Shown piece after piece: positions 24,042 through 50,253 of a DNA stretch of 64,000 bases; position 1 is the stretch's first letter, and every line of letters begins with the position of its first letter. The notes beneath the pieces are model-generated. The model saw nothing but the letters and a program-made list of their open reading frames with translations. It was not told the DNA's origin and did not search any database. The stretch is from Lytechinus pictus. Taxonomy: Eukaryota; Echinodermata; Echinoidea; Temnopleuroida; Toxopneustidae. Location of the stretch: NCBI RefSeq assembly GCF_037042905.1, contig NC_087253.1:11265001-11329000 (forward strand). The letters run 5' to 3'. Position numbers and translations under genes: made by a program.

Positions 24042-24152
24042 CATGCAAAAGTAATTACCGACGCATGGCAAGCCATGCATCCGGTAATTACCAATGTATG
24101 GCATATTTACCGGATGCATGGCTTGCCATGCATCAGTAATTACTTATGCATG
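24042..24152. repeat. Near-perfect 46-bp inverted repeat (cruciform candidate)
   Basis: Arms at 24042-24087 and 24107-24152 are inverse of each other with about three mismatches and a 19-nt spacer. Each arm holds the inner near-palindrome GCATGGC(AA/TT)GCCATGC. A second inverted pair, GTGAGCATGCAGTAACTATG and its inverse, lies nearby at about 24241-24334. Confidence 0.75.
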
Positions 24153-25530
24153 GTTGTAAAAAACTTGATTTTTAGCCCAAAAATGCCACCATTCTATAAA
24201 ACAAATGATACACAGGTATGTTCGTGCATCAGTGGGACGAGTGAGCATGCAGTAACTATGGAAGCTTGTCTGAACCCACTCGGCTGCACCTAATGGGTTT
24301 AACAGTTCCATAGTTACCTTATGCTCACAAAACCTACTACAGATGCACTCACATCTGTGCATTGTAGTATACTGGTGGTGCTTCCGTAAGGAGGCACTTT
24401 CGAAATTTCCCTTAAACGTGAATGCCAGGAATGGCATAACCCTATTCTGTGCTATTATACAAATATACCAGGCTTTAAGTATAGCCAAAATTATTTGTCA
24501 GAGGTTGTACTAGCATTACTATTTTACCTGAGGGGAAAATACATGTAGTAACATTGCCGGTTCAACCGGGGATGAATAATTCCCTTTATACTTTCAAAAT
24601 TAAGGCCTGGTATATTTGTTTTATAACCTACTTTTAATAAGCTAGAACAATGGTTTTGAATATCTAGTTCTCGTACTGACATTTCATCTTTTTAAAATCT
24701 GAACCAAAATATAGATAACACGCTGCGTTGAGTGACCTACTTTTCCTGAAGCTACGCGCCCAGCGAAACACGGATTAGTGCCTGCGCTGTCCCTTCACGA
24801 GACTTGCCCAGTAGAGACACCTCACTGACCAGTGCGTCCAAGATATTGCATGATCTGTGAGTGAGGTCGAATATGGACTAGTGCACTATTCCAACATTGA
24901 CATCACGGAATAGCAATTTTCTTTAGTGGGCGTTTTGTTTCAACAGCATAGCTGGAATATGTTTGGTCACATGAAGCTGTATGAATCACTCTACTAGGAT
25001 TTAATTCATGTCGGATATAAGAATTCATAGAAAATAATGTACTGAATATTTTTACACCACTTGCAGTGCAATATGGATCCCTATGGAGGATAAACAATAA
25101 CAACCTGTGCATCAAACCACGGTCAATCATTGTTTTTTTTTTTAATGGTCAAATGCAAAGGTTTCTCATTGTTATGTAATCCAACATGGCTGCTTGTGAT
25201 CCCATGTGGTAACCCCTCTATATGTTGTGCTGTTCCAGAATAAAAGCTGGTTGACTTACGGTAATCATTACACACTAAATTGGCAATGCGATTAAATCAG
25301 CAAAAGCACTGTTTAAAAATGCAAATTGACAACTGTTTTGGATAATATTATGCTATTGAGGTTAATTTTAACCGATGTCATACCCATATTGATATCTTTA
25401 AATTGTGAAAATAAATGAGCAACCGAGTGTTGCCAGTGTGAATGAATGTTGCCAATTTGAATGAACGTTCCCAATTTGATGAGCAACAGCAGATTGACCT
25501 GTATCCCTATGGGTTCACGAGGGGCGTCAT

Positions 25531-39582
<14,052 letters not shown>

Positions 39583-39926
39583 ATTTCAGTGTATCTGGTA
39601 AAAATTTGACAGTCAAGATCAATTGAGAGATTTTCAACGCACCCCTCAGTAACAGTGAACATGTGCGTAATGAACAGAAATGTGAAATGTACAGCGCCCT
39701 CTATCGATAATGATCTTGCTGTCATTTTTCATGCTTCCGCTTGGCACCGCTAGGTGCCATTTTATTTAGCCCAACACCGTGTGCGATCATCAGCGTGCAG
39801 CAATTGCCAGTTTCATATATTATTTTGTATATTCGAAGAATTATCTGTTTCTGTTTAAGTAGTAGGCTAACCAGCCGATCCAGACTTCGGCGGCCGTCGG
39901 GGGCCAGAAAGTTATTTTCATCCACA

Positions 39927-40038
39927 CAGGGGCAGATCCAGGGTTTTCCAAAAATGTGGGGGGGGGGGGGGGCAAATTTTTCAACCACAAATTTTAATTT
40001 TGCTTCTCAAAGGGGGGGGGGGGCTTGATCCGCGCCTG
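39927..40038. mobile_element. 112-bp hAT-like MITE, TSD CATCCACA
   Basis: The ends CAGGGGCAGATCCAGG and CTTGATCCGCGCCTG are near inverses, flanked by CATCCACA at 39919-39926 and 40039-40046. It contains a 14-nt G run and a 12-nt G run and sits about 350 bp upstream of the PRMT1 start codon. Confidence 0.8.
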
Positions 40039-40350
40039 CATCCACATTTCCCCTGTTGGCTAAAGGCTCTGGCATTTCGAGGGATGAGGGCCTATATCAA
40101 AAACTAAACTTTTAAGATGGGGATTCGGGTGTCGGGACACGCGGGACACTTTAAAACTTTAAAACCTTCTTTTTGTCTTTGGATTAACACAAAAATATCA
40201 ATTCATTATTTGCAATCTTTTTTGGATTTGCTCTCTATATTAAAACACTCAATTGTACTAAACATTAATGAAACTTTTGCTTGTTACTTTATCAAAATGG
40301 CTGTTTAAAATGAACCGGACACACAACCCGTCCGGACATACAACTGGACA

Positions 40351-41642
40351 CAGGGGCGGAAATCTCTCCCAAAAGGTAGGGGGGACACAGAGGCGGATCC
40401 AGCCTTCGCCAATAGGGGGGGGGGGGGCGGAAATTCGTTTCAGCCATATTTTCCCCGATCGGCAGCTCGAAGATGATTTTATTTCTTTGAAGGGGTAGTC
40501 CTCATTAGTCACTTCTTAGCTTTATTCTTATAAATTCATACATAATATCATAATCCTTATTTATGTGATGCGAGCGCGAAGCGCGAGCTAATTTTTTTGA
40601 AATTTTATGTGTTTTTTCCTAAAATTTGAACATTCTGGGCAATGTTTGTTATCCTGAAAAAAATGTGTATGCAACTTAATAATTACTACGAACGCAAAGC
40701 GCGAGCAAGAAATGAACTGATGGAAACCTGTTAAACTGCGTGCAGTTAGCATTTAACAATCAAATAATGCGAGCGCGAAGCGCGAGCTGATTTTTTTTTT
40801 GACATTTTGACATTTGACATTTTTTAGACAATTGATGCGAGCGCGAAGCGCGAGCGGAAAATTTCGAGATTTAGTCCTATAATATTTACTTAACGAGACA
40901 CTCTAGTCATGTTTTGTAAATCATGAAAAGAATGAGTATTAATAATGTGAGCGCAAAACGCGAGCAGAAAATTTTTATATACGTTTTGACATGGTACCTG
41001 TTGAAAAGGCACCTGGTAAGGACTGCTTGCACTTATAGCCATGAAGGCGTTACATATTTCAACAATTAAAAAATGCGTGCGCGAAGCGCGAGCTGAAAAA
41101 TTTCTAAAATTTATAAAGAAAGAATGGAAAATTTTAATCAATTTTTGTAATCGTGAACAGGATAGCTATATAATTCAACAATTGATGCGAGCGCAAAGCG
41201 CGAGCAGAAAAAAAAATTTATATAGTGGCACGAAAGATCCTTTTTATTTTCCAAGTCTTCCCCTCATCTTATTTTATGCACTCGTCGTCCTTCTCTTCTT
41301 TTTCTCCTCTCTTTTCCCTCCTTTTTTCCTTTTTCCTTCTTTCTTTCCCTTTTTTTTTGCTCCGCCAATAGGGGGGGGGGGGCCCTCGGCCCCCCTGGAT
41401 CCGCCTATGGGGACAAGGGGCGGGAAAATTTGACAAGCAAAAAAAAAGGTTATCATCCAAAAGTACGGTCATCTCGTCCCAACTCGTCCCAAAATACATG
41501 TTTTATTTCGATTTAGAATGATGTATTCTTACCATCATAAAAGACACAAAATAGTAGGGGGGACATTTGATATTGTGTCCCCCCTACCATTTTGAGTAGG
41601 GGGGACACGTCCCCCCTGTCCCCCCTGGGATTTCCGCCCATG
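40351..41642. mobile_element. Complete hAT-like element, GCGAGC-repeat family, TSD ACTGGACA
   Basis: Same termini as 16192-19385 (CAGGGGCGGAAATC ... GATTTCCGCCCATG), with ACTGGACA on both sides (40343-40350 and 41643-41650). At 1292 bp it is the shorter, uninterrupted form. About seven GCGAGCGCGAAGCGCGAGC-type motifs occur near 40569, 40688, 40770, 40836, 40948, 41075 and 41185. A pyrimidine-rich tract and a 12-nt G run precede the right end. Confidence 0.88.
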
Positions 41643-41650
41643 ACTGGACA

Positions 41651-41980
41651 TACATCTTAACTTTATTCTTACAAATAATGTACATTGTATTATTACAAAT
41701 TCGAAAGTAAAAGCTCTTAATTTTTTTTTTTTTCATTATGATTGATTTGTATTGAATAATGTAATTTATTTGTATTCATGTTTCCCTGATTTTTATGTTG
41801 AAAAAATGAATATAGACATGAAAAAAACCAAATAAATTCAATTCAAAAATTCAATTCAATATAGACGAAACATTTTTTTTCCTTATTAGGACAATGAATG
41901 AAACATTATTTGATAAGCTGGATAATATAATTTCGTGTTATATGTATCGACAAACACCTGACATGGAAGAAAGATCAGTG
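41651..41980. other. AT-rich spacer
   Basis: AT-rich DNA with an AATTCAATTCAA-type short repeat and no recognised gene; it ends at the AGTG target repeat of the LTR retrotransposon. Confidence 0.5.
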
Positions 41981-42622
41981 TGTAGTATTTTCCAAATTTC
42001 ATCCTTTTTCATTTCTCAACTTTGCCTTCTATTACTCATCATCTTCGAGAGGACATTACCCTTGGATACCAGTTATTTCCACTCCTTAGCAATAAACATG
42101 TCAACACGTGGTCAAGAATGACCCTCAGCACAGCACATTCACCTGTGACTCACTTTAAATTCTCTGAATTGGTACCTCTCTCTCCCCTCTCTCTTTGTTT
42201 ACATCCTGCATCACATTTGGGATGAAAACTACTACTTTCTTTTCTGAACACACTTCTCAAAGTTTTCTTCTTCAGTAAACACGTGTCTTGAGAACGTCGT
42301 CAAATAACTTAATACATTTGTGGATTCCATCATCTCACTTGGAGCAAATTCATCCATTGCATCTTCCACAGCATACCATTTCAAATTTGCGTACTAACCT
42401 TTTTTCTCCGTTATTTTCACTAAGAGAAAATCCAAATACCGCTTGTGCTAGCCAAGTTATTTTTTGTGATATAATCTTGTGTGATTTTGTGTCATTGGGA
42501 TTGTGCAATAATTGGAACACTTTGTTATATTGGAGGATTGTCTGTCGGATCTCTACACGCATAAAGTCGGTAAGTGGAAATGGCTTATTACCATTTCATC
42601 TTATAAACCAACCCCCGCTTCA
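41981..42622 (+). repeat. 5' LTR
   Basis: 642 bp, from TGTAGTATTTTCC to CCCGCTTCA. It should contain the element's promoter and polyadenylation signal. It is followed directly by the putative primer-binding site. Confidence 0.92.
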
Positions 42623-42642
42623 CTGGTGACCCCGACGTGATT
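42623..42642 (+). promoter_or_regulatory. Putative primer-binding site
   Basis: CTGGTGACCCCGACGTGATT follows the 5' LTR. A TGG at the LTR edge fits pairing with a tRNA 3' CCA end; I do not assign the tRNA. Confidence 0.65.
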
Positions 42643-42747
42643 AAAACCCGACCAACGTGATGAGAACAGTCATCCTTCGTCATATAATGTTCTAATTATT
42701 ATCTCCCTTCTTCTCATTTCATTGTCGACTCACTCACATTCTTCAAT

Positions 42748-45700
42748 ATGTCGACTTGCAATCAAAAGCACCCTTTCTCGCAACCAACTACTAGTACTGG
42801 TACTTCTATTCAAGATTTAAGAGCAGAACTATCAAAACTCACAATTGCTATCGACGCTTATCGTCAACGTCAAGCTCGTCACAATAATCATTCTCCCTCA
42901 CATCAACATGCCGGAGATTATTGTTATTATCATTGGCGCTTTGGTACAAAATCTCACAAATGTGTACCACCTTGCAAATTCAAAAAGGCTTCAAACAAAC
43001 AGGACACCAACAAACCAAAGCTAGCAACAACTAACCAATCTTCCTCAAAATCAAAAAGTCGCCTTTTCTACATCACTGATAGGAAAACTGGAATTCGTTT
43101 TTTGGTCGACACAGGAGCTGAAGTTAGCGTTCTTCCTCCATCAAAAGCCGAAAAACATCATCCTTCATCAAAATTCTATCTACAAGCAGTTAATCGCTCA
43201 AGCATTACGACTTATGGAGAGCGAAGCCTGACTCTCGACGTCGGCCTGCGTCGAGCTTGCAGATGGATTTTCATCATTGCTGATATTCCCATTCCTATCA
43301 TCGGGGCAGACTTCCTTCATCACTTTGGTTTTCTTGTTGATGTGCGCAATCTCAAGCTCATCGACTCTTCTACAAATCTATCTATTAATGGCATCCTTTC
43401 TTCATCTCCTTCTATTAGCCCTATGTTTCTGAAGCCAGAAAATCAAGCTGCCTACAAATCTATCCTCGAAAAATTTCCTGACATCACACGCCCTGTGTAT
43501 AAGGAGGCTGAGATCAAGCACTCCGTCACCCATCACATTGTGACGAAAGGCCCTCCTGTTTCATCCCGTCCTCGTCGCCTAGCAACCGACAGGTACAATA
43601 TCGCGAAGGCAGAATTCGATCACATGCTGGAACTAGGCATCATTCAACCGTCTAGCAGCAACTGGGCATCCCCACTTCATATGGTGCCCAAGAAAACACC
43701 CGGAGACTGGAGACCGTGTGGAGACTATCGTGCACTAAATAGGAATACAGTGCCCGACAAATATCACATTCCCCATCTCCAAGACTTTACATCTGCCCTA
43801 GCAGGCAAGCGAATTTTTTCAAAACTCGATCTCGTACGAGCATATCATCAGATTCCTGTCGATCAAGCAGATGTACACAAAACAGCCATCACCACACCCT
43901 TTGGGTTATTTGAGTTTGTACGCATGCCTTTTGGGCTACGTAATGCCGCACAAACTTTTCAACGATTCATTGATGAAGTAACCCGTGGTCTTCCATTTGT
44001 GTACGCCTACATCGACGATCTGCTCATCGCTAGCGAAAATGAAGAGGAGCACAAGCAACATCTCCAGCTACTTTTCGCTCGACTCTCAAAATATGGCGTC
44101 GTCATCAACCCAGCCAAGTGTGAATTCGGCGCATCTTCTCTCACCTTTCTCGGACACATTGTTGATGAGAACGGCATCCGCCCTCTGCTCGAGAAAGTCA
44201 AAGTCATCAACGATTTCCCTGTTCCTGATTCTCTTCGCAAACTCAGAGAATTTCTAGGACTAGTCAATTTCTATCGTCGCTTCATTCCTGATTGTGCAAC
44301 TCTCACTCAACCACTCACCGATCTATTGGCATGCAAGCAGAAAAACAAAGCAATCCATCTCGATGATGCAGCCCTCAATGCATTCAACTCAGTGAAAACA
44401 GCTCTCGCTCAAGCTACTCTCCTTTCACACCCAAAACCTAATGCCCCACTCTGCATTATGGTTGATGCATCAGATTTTGCTGTTGGAGGTGTGTTGCAGC
44501 AACACATTGACGATGACTGGCAACCCATCGCCTTCTTCTCAAAACGCCTGCAGCCAGCTGAGACAAGATATAGCACATTCGGACGTGAACTTCTCTCTGT
44601 GTATCTCACTATTCGTCACTTCAGACATGCACTTGAAGGACGACAATTCTTCATCTATACTGATCACAAACCTCTCACTCATGCCTTTAATGCTAGACCT
44701 GACAGGTATTCACCACGCGAAGTCAGACACCTAGACTACATATCTCAATTCAGCACAGATATAAGGCATATTAGTGGAAAACACAATGTAGTGGCAGACG
44801 CTCTATCTCGCATGGAAATCAACTCCCTCACTTCAACTCCTACCATTGATTTCAATGCCATCGCCGCTGCCCAGGAGGTTGACGAGGAACTCAAACAACT
44901 CACTTCAACCTCGCTCAAACTCGAACCTCTACCTCTTCCTATTTCTGACTCTACTATCCTATGCGATACTTCAACTACCAATCCTCGACCTTACATCCCA
45001 TCTAAATTCAGACGAGTTGTATTTGATGCTCTTCACAACCTATCTCACCCTGGCATCAATGCTACCCAAAAACTCATCACAGACAGATTTGTTTGGCCTG
45101 GAATTAACAAAGATGTTCGAAATTGGACCAAAACTTGCATACAGTGTCAACGTTGTAAAGTACACCGTCACACCAAGACACCGATAGGTACTTTTTCAAC
45201 ACCTGATGCTAGATTCGATCACATTCATATCGATCTCGTGGGACCACTTCCTCCTTCAAATGGCAATGCATATCTTCTCACATGTGTTGACCGTTTCACC
45301 CGATGGCCTGAGGCAATGCCTATTCCCGACATATCAGCTGAGACAGTTGCCCGAGCATTCATTTCTAACTGGGTATCTCGTTTCGGTGCTCCCTCAACCA
45401 TCACTACCGATAGAGGTCGACAATTCGAATCTTCCCTCTTTCAAGCTCTAACTCATCTTCTTGGTAGCTCTAGAATTCGAACTACATCTTATCATCCTGC
45501 ATCAAATGGACTGGTTGAGCGCTTTCATCGGCAACTTAAAGCGTCACTCAAAACTACCTCTTCTCCACGATGGACTGAAACTCTCCCTCTCGTCATGCTT
45601 GGAATTCGAACTGCAGTCAAATCTGATTTGGGATGTTGCGCTGCTGAGCTGGTATATGGAACAACTTTAAGATTGCCAGGTCAGTTTGTAGCACCTAATC

Positions 45701-46209
45701 AGAAAGATTGTGATTTGGACCCTAGCAACTATATCCATCGACTGAGAAAACAAATGGAGAACCTCAAACCTCAGCCCACTCGTATTCAGCATCGCAAACC
45801 ACAGGTCCACCCTGATCTCACATCATGCACCCATGTCTTTGTGCGTCATGATGCTGTCAAGAAACCCCTTCAACCACCCTATGATGGCCCATATCAAGTC
45901 ATCAAGCGAGCTGATAAGTTTTTCACCATCCTACTCAAAGAAAAGCATGAAACTATCAGTCTCGACCGTCTGAAACCAGCATATTTGGAATCACCCATTT
46001 CACCAACCGTTCCAACCACTGTTCAACCAAGCCTATCTACTCATGACAATCCTAAACCTTCTCAAGTGACTACTACACCAACCACTAAGCCTCCGCCTCC
46101 CTCCATCACTCCTTCTTCATCATCTACCGAGCCTGAAATCAGACAAACTCGTTCGGGTAGAAAGGTGCATTTTCCAAAGCGTTTTGTTCAAGTCCTTCAT
46201 TTTAATTGA
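42748..46209 (+). CDS. Retrotransposon Pol polyprotein (protease, RT, RNase H, integrase)
   Basis: A single open frame of 1153 codons. In order: a short N-terminus with a Cys/His cluster ([14 protein letters not shown], about residue 60), an aspartic protease with VDTGAE (about 120), reverse transcriptase with the catalytic YIDD (about 421), RNase H with VDAS (about 572) and TDHKPL, an integrase HHCC zinc region (about 760-800), the DDE core (HIDLVG ~828, TDRG ~887, VERF ~922) and a GPY-type C-terminal domain (YDGPYQV, ~1045). All motifs look intact. A normal gag (matrix/capsid) is absent: only the zinc-finger tail remains before protease, so particle assembly would need gag supplied elsewhere. 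Pol/integrase order is that of Ty3/gypsy, not Ty1/copia. No env is present. Confidence 0.93.
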   Translation: MSTCNQKHPFSQPTTSTGTSIQDLRAELSKLTIAIDAYRQRQARHNNHSPSHQHAGDYCYYHWRFGTKSHKCVPPCKFKKASNKQDTNKPKLATTNQSSSKSKSRLFYITDRKTGIRFLVDTGAEVSVLPPSKAEKHHPSSKFYLQAVNRSSITTYGERSLTLDVGLRRACRWIFIIADIPIPIIGADFLHHFGFLVDVRNLKLIDSSTNLSINGILSSSPSISPMFLKPENQAAYKSILEKFPDITRPVYKEAEIKHSVTHHIVTKGPPVSSRPRRLATDRYNIAKAEFDHMLELGIIQPSSSNWASPLHMVPKKTPGDWRPCGDYRALNRNTVPDKYHIPHLQDFTSALAGKRIFSKLDLVRAYHQIPVDQADVHKTAITTPFGLFEFVRMPFGLRNAAQTFQRFIDEVTRGLPFVYAYIDDLLIASENEEEHKQHLQLLFARLSKYGVVINPAKCEFGASSLTFLGHIVDENGIRPLLEKVKVINDFPVPDSLRKLREFLGLVNFYRRFIPDCATLTQPLTDLLACKQKNKAIHLDDAALNAFNSVKTALAQATLLSHPKPNAPLCIMVDASDFAVGGVLQQHIDDDWQPIAFFSKRLQPAETRYSTFGRELLSVYLTIRHFRHALEGRQFFIYTDHKPLTHAFNARPDRYSPREVRHLDYISQFSTDIRHISGKHNVVADALSRMEINSLTSTPTIDFNAIAAAQEVDEELKQLTSTSLKLEPLPLPISDSTILCDTSTTNPRPYIPSKFRRVVFDALHNLSHPGINATQKLITDRFVWPGINKDVRNWTKTCIQCQRCKVHRHTKTPIGTFSTPDARFDHIHIDLVGPLPPSNGNAYLLTCVDRFTRWPEAMPIPDISAETVARAFISNWVSRFGAPSTITTDRGRQFESSLFQALTHLLGSSRIRTTSYHPASNGLVERFHRQLKASLKTTSSPRWTETLPLVMLGIRTAVKSDLGCCAAELVYGTTLRLPGQFVAPNQKDCDLDPSNYIHRLRKQMENLKPQPTRIQHRKPQVHPDLTSCTHVFVRHDAVKKPLQPPYDGPYQVIKRADKFFTILLKEKHETISLDRLKPAYLESPISPTVPTTVQPSLSTHDNPKPSQVTTTPTTKPPPPSITPSSSSTEPEIRQTRSGRKVHFPKRFVQVLHFN

Positions 46210-46280
46210 GAAATTATTTTCTTCATTTGGACTATTACTATTTTCTTTGTTATCGACCGTTTCATTTTATTCAACGATCT

Positions 46281-46293
46281 AGGAGGGGGCTGA
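46281..46293 (+). promoter_or_regulatory. Polypurine tract before the 3' LTR
   Basis: AGGAGGGGGCTGA abuts the 3' LTR and is the expected primer for plus-strand synthesis in LTR elements. Confidence 0.75.
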
Positions 46294-46936
46294 TGTAGTA
46301 TTTTCCAAATTTCATCCTTTTTCATTTCTCAACTTTGCCTTCTATTACTCATCATCTTCGAGAGGACATTACCCTTGGATACCAGTTATTTCCACTCCTT
46401 AGCAATAAACATGTCAACACGTGGTCAAGAATGACCCTCAGCACAGCACATTCACCTGTGACTCACTTTAAATTCTCTGAATTGGTACCTCTCTCTCCCC
46501 TCTCTCTTTGTTTACATCCTACATCACATTTGGGATGAAAACTACTACTTTCTTTTCTGAACACACTTCTCAAAGTTTTCTTCTTCAGTAAACACGTGTC
46601 TTGAGAACGTCGTCAAATAACTTAATACATTTGTGGATTCCATCATCTCACTTGGAGCAAATTCATCCATTGCATCTTCCACAGCATACCATTTCAAATT
46701 TGCGTACTACCCTTTTTTCTCTGTTATTTTCACTAAGAGAAAATCCAAATACCGCTTGTGCTAGCCAAGTTATTTTTTGTGATATAATCTTGTGTGATTT
46801 TGTGTCATTGGGATTGTGCAATAATTGGAACACTTTGTTATATTGGAGGATTGTCTGTCGGATCTCTACACGCATAAAGTCGGTAAGTGGAGATTGGCTT
46901 ATTACCATTTCATCTTATAAACCAACCCCCGCTTCA
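46294..46936 (+). repeat. 3' LTR
   Basis: 643 bp, matching the 5' LTR apart from about four substitutions and one indel (for example near 46520, 46708, 46722 and 46890). Confidence 0.92.
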
Positions 46937-48521
46937 AGTGAATTAAAAATGAGCTCGCCCTTAATTCTTGTCATTTTCTCGTTCGATTTTTCTAAATAAG
47001 ACTTGGTCTACATAATCGAATTTCTCCATAGTGCCTAAAATGTCCATATTTCCAGGACGATTCCAGCTCGATCCCGCTTCGCCCTTGCATTATATAGCCT
47101 GTGAATCCCATATGTGTCGTATTCAAGATTACAATGAACTGATGAACTGATAAAGTGCTTATAAAATGGCTTATTATAATCACTCGGGTCGCGTTCGCGT
47201 TCGAAATCACTCGGGTCGCGTTCGTAATCACTCGGGTTTTGGATTTTTGGCGATTTTGTTTATTTCGATGCGATTTGATGTCTTCAATGGGACAAACACG
47301 CTGGGAAAATGAAATGAAATTGAAATTCTAGTTTCGTGTTAAGCCGGCAAGTGCCTTAAATAAAATGCACTCGCCTACTGCTTAACATAACAAACAAGCA
47401 AATCAGCCATGTGGCTCAACTATCCTAGAATACATCCAGACTTCTACTGTTTTTATACGAGGACTCCGAGTCGGAACTTGCCATATCTGCCTCATCGATA
47501 TTACATCGTCATTCCCATGTGCGGACATGCATGCCTGCATGCAATGGCCCCAAGGCGGGACCCGGCCACGGTCGGACACGGCGTGCATCGGTAGCATGGA
47601 GCAAGGTAACGTGATCTACGCCGATATTTTATATCCGATTTTCCCTTCAAGGGGCATGATCGAAGATTGGCAGGTGATCGCCGATTGTGGTAAAATCGGG
47701 AGCCGATTTTAAAATCGGTTAATTAGAACAGGTACAATTACGATTTTAAAATTAATTTAAAATCGATTTCCAAAATCAATTTTAAGATCGATCTAAGATC
47801 AATTTTAGATCAGTTTTAGTATTATTTTTTAAAAGCCCATTTACATTTTTACTGATGCTGACGAAAAATTAGTTTGGTTGTCAGAGCATTATTTGTCCTG
47901 CGTCTAAATAACTATGTCCGATCGAGGGACCGTTTTAATTTCGGAAAGGTAGGAGAGACAGAGAGAGAGAAAAACTGATCCCCGTTCAGCTCAACGTATA
48001 CGTTTGGCACGCGAGCACAAAGAAGATCAATTAAGCACATCACCTAATGCAATGTTTCGAGAATTTAGGTAGGGAAATTTTTAAGTCTCCAGTTACTTAA
48101 AACATGATATGGCCATTTTATCTATAAAATAAAACAAATTTTATGAGAAATGGACAGTAATTAAGAGCAGAATTTTAAAACGCCTATCGGAAAGATCGTC
48201 CTCAAAGCTCATTACGTATTAGACAGCTGGCAGCCGTCTGTTTCGAGTTTTTTAACATTTTTATTTCTCCTCGTACACAGACGGCTCGCTATGGTGCAAC
48301 CATCATTACGGGGTTAACAATGCAAAATCCCCCAGACGGCGCTCATCGATTTTTTGTCTTTATTTCATAAAAATATATGAAAAGAACTGTATCAAATAAA
48401 GATTATTATTCCGTTTTGTCCTAAAATGCACCAAAAAAAGGGAAAATAAACTTAAAAGGGGAAACAACAGTATTGCTTCGGCTGTCGCGCAACTTCACTT
48501 CCCCGTTTTATTGGAACTTAA

Positions 48522-49116
48522 AGGGGAATCCAACCCAAATAAAAACTTGTTTTTATGAGAAAAAGAAAAATCAGACAAGTTGATAGGTGAAAGTTTGAAC
48601 AGTATTGGACAAACAACAAGAAAGTTATGAATTTTTAAAAGTTGTAGATATTGGTAATCACTATACTCATGGCGACTTCAAATTGGCCGCATATGGGATG
48701 TCATAGTGATGTAAGGCAAGGACTACTCTTCCATGTGCTCCAATACATATTATGGCTAAAATGTCATTTTTCCCAAAAGTTTTATTTCAAATTATATTTT
48801 TCTTTCATGAGGACATTAAACAAAATACTACCTGGGTTATATTTAGATTACTGCCCCAGGGGAATGGGTACTTAGGAGAAAACCACAAATCCCTGATAAT
48901 AAAGTACATGGCCTATGGAAAAGTTGTCCTTGCCCCTTGTCATAATTTACTTACCCAGTTGCCAATTTGAAATCTACATACTATTAGTGATCTCAATTTT
49001 AAAGCAGCTATAACTTTCTTATTGCTTGTCCGATTTCTTTCAAACTTTCACCATCCTGTTTAATTTATTTTTCTCCTTCCCAACACAATATTTTATGGCA
49101 AAGGTTGGATTCCCCT
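48522..49116. mobile_element. piggyBac-like MITE, TTAA-flanked
   Basis: The inverted ends AGGGGAATCCAACC and GGTTGGATTCCCCT are exact. TTAA flanks both sides (48518-48521 and 49117-49120). Inner arms include AACTTTC/GAAAGTT and GTCCGATTTCTTTCAAACTT-type inverted sequence. It is 595 bp with no transposase. Confidence 0.85.
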
Positions 49117-49475
49117 TTAATGCATAAACATATGGCCATTGAGTCCCTGTACAGATCGAGCTAGAACTTCCGTCTCTGTATTGGTGAGTGGAGCTAACGG
49201 AGTTCAGCGGAACAACGAACATTGCAGAGACCAAAGCTCTTGGTCTAATTACGTATATATGCATTAAACCACGGATGGCTGGCTATGCATACCGCTGAAT
49301 TAAATACTTTTGGACGAGCTGCAGACTGACTGGCACTGCAACGTGGGATCTAACTCGGCTCGACTCACGTTACCTTGCTCCATGCTACCGATGCACGCCG
49401 TGTCCGACCGTGGCCGGGTTCCGCCTTGGGGCCATTGCATGCAGGCATGCATGTCCGCACATGGGAATGACGATG

Positions 49476-49656
49476 CAGGGGCCGCGGAAGCGGGGGGGGG
49501 GGGGGGGGGGCTGGGGGGGCTTCAGCCCCCACTTTTTTCCAAAACCGTGTACAAAAACGTAAAAATTACCATATGATTGTGATTTTTTGCATGGTCAGCC
49601 CCCACCCCCACTTTTGGCTCAGCCCCCCCCACTTTGAAAACCGTTCCGCGGCCCCT
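49476..49656. mobile_element. Short G-rich hAT-like insertion in the right arm
   Basis: The ends CAGGGGCCGCGGAA and TTCCGCGGCCCCTG are exact inverses. The left arm of the inverted repeat shows the site without it (GGGAATGACGATG then TAATATCGATG). A G run of about 20 nt and C runs dominate the interior. The target duplication is unclear. Confidence 0.7.
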
Positions 49657-50253
49657 GCGTGTCATATCGATGTGGCAGATATGGCAAGTTCCGACTCGGA
49701 GTCCTCGTATAAAAACAGTAGAAGTCTGGATGTATTCTAGGATAGTTGAGCCACATGGCTGATTTGCTTGTTTGTTATGTTAAGCAGTAGGCGGGTGCAT
49801 TTTATTTGAGGCACTTGTCAGCTTAACACGAAACTAGAATTTCAATTTCATTTCATTTTCCCAGCGTGTTTGTCCCATTGAAGACACCGTTATAAAAAAA
49901 ATCGCATCGAAATAAAAAAAAAAATCGCCAAAAATCCCAAACCCGAGTGATTTCGAACGCGACCCGAGTGATTTCGAACGCGAACGCGACCCGAGTGATT
50001 ATAATAAGCCTATAAAATCGCCCTTATCTATCTATCTATCTCCTCACTTAGAAGAGATAAGATTCCAGCTTATCCAATAAAGTTTCATTCAGTGAAGGCA
50101 CTTATCTATCTCTTCAGTATTCCAGCAAACAGTCCTTCAAAATAATTCCCCCCTAGTCAGTAGGCCTAATAGTAATAATATGTTCAGCACTCTGCATTTG
50201 CATTAGGCCTAATTGTTTTGTGAGATACGCATTCTGTTTATTATAAATTACTT

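Larger units (their letters stand above)
21691..25530. other. Low-repeat region downstream of PRMT1, possible long 3' UTR
   Basis: This 3.8-kb stretch has no recognised coding exon and fewer repeats than its surroundings. It lies directly downstream of the PRMT1 stop codon (minus strand) and may include a long 3' UTR. A minus-strand AATAAA (forward TTTATT) occurs at 23910-23915, among other AT-rich candidates; I cannot choose the real cleavage site. Confidence 0.35.
41981..46936 (+). mobile_element. Ty3/gypsy-type LTR retrotransposon, complete, TSD AGTG
   Basis: Two nearly identical direct LTRs (642 and 643 bp) bound an internal region with one long frame. The LTRs begin TGTAGTATTTTCC and end CCCGCTTCA (TG...CA), and AGTG flanks the element at 41977-41980 and 46937-46940. 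Reading the LTRs side by side I see about four substitutions and one indel, under 1%, so insertion is recent. The internal region is only about 3.7 kb because no capsid-type gag region is present. Confidence 0.93.
47168..50010. mobile_element. Long inverted-repeat element (arms ~447 and ~646 bp)
   Basis: The left arm 47168-47614 is the near inverse of the right arm 49365-50010. Outer ends read GGCTTATTATAATCACTCGG and its inverse, followed by several GGGTCGCGTTCG repeats. Inner ends read ATGGAGCAAGGTAACGTGA and its inverse. The right arm is longer because of an insertion at 49476-49656. The 1.75-kb loop contains an AAAATCGATTT-rich stretch (47685-47825) and a piggyBac-like MITE (48522-49116). 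The open frames within the arms are not credible genes. Either a foldback transposon or a local inverted duplication would explain it. Confidence 0.75.

Noticed and set aside
42022..42629. Open frames in the 5' LTR (repeated in the 3' LTR)
   Set aside because: Present identically in both LTRs and lying in non-coding regulatory sequence.
43985..45670. Several alternative-frame ORFs inside the retrotransposon pol
   Set aside because: Shadows of the 1153-codon pol frame.
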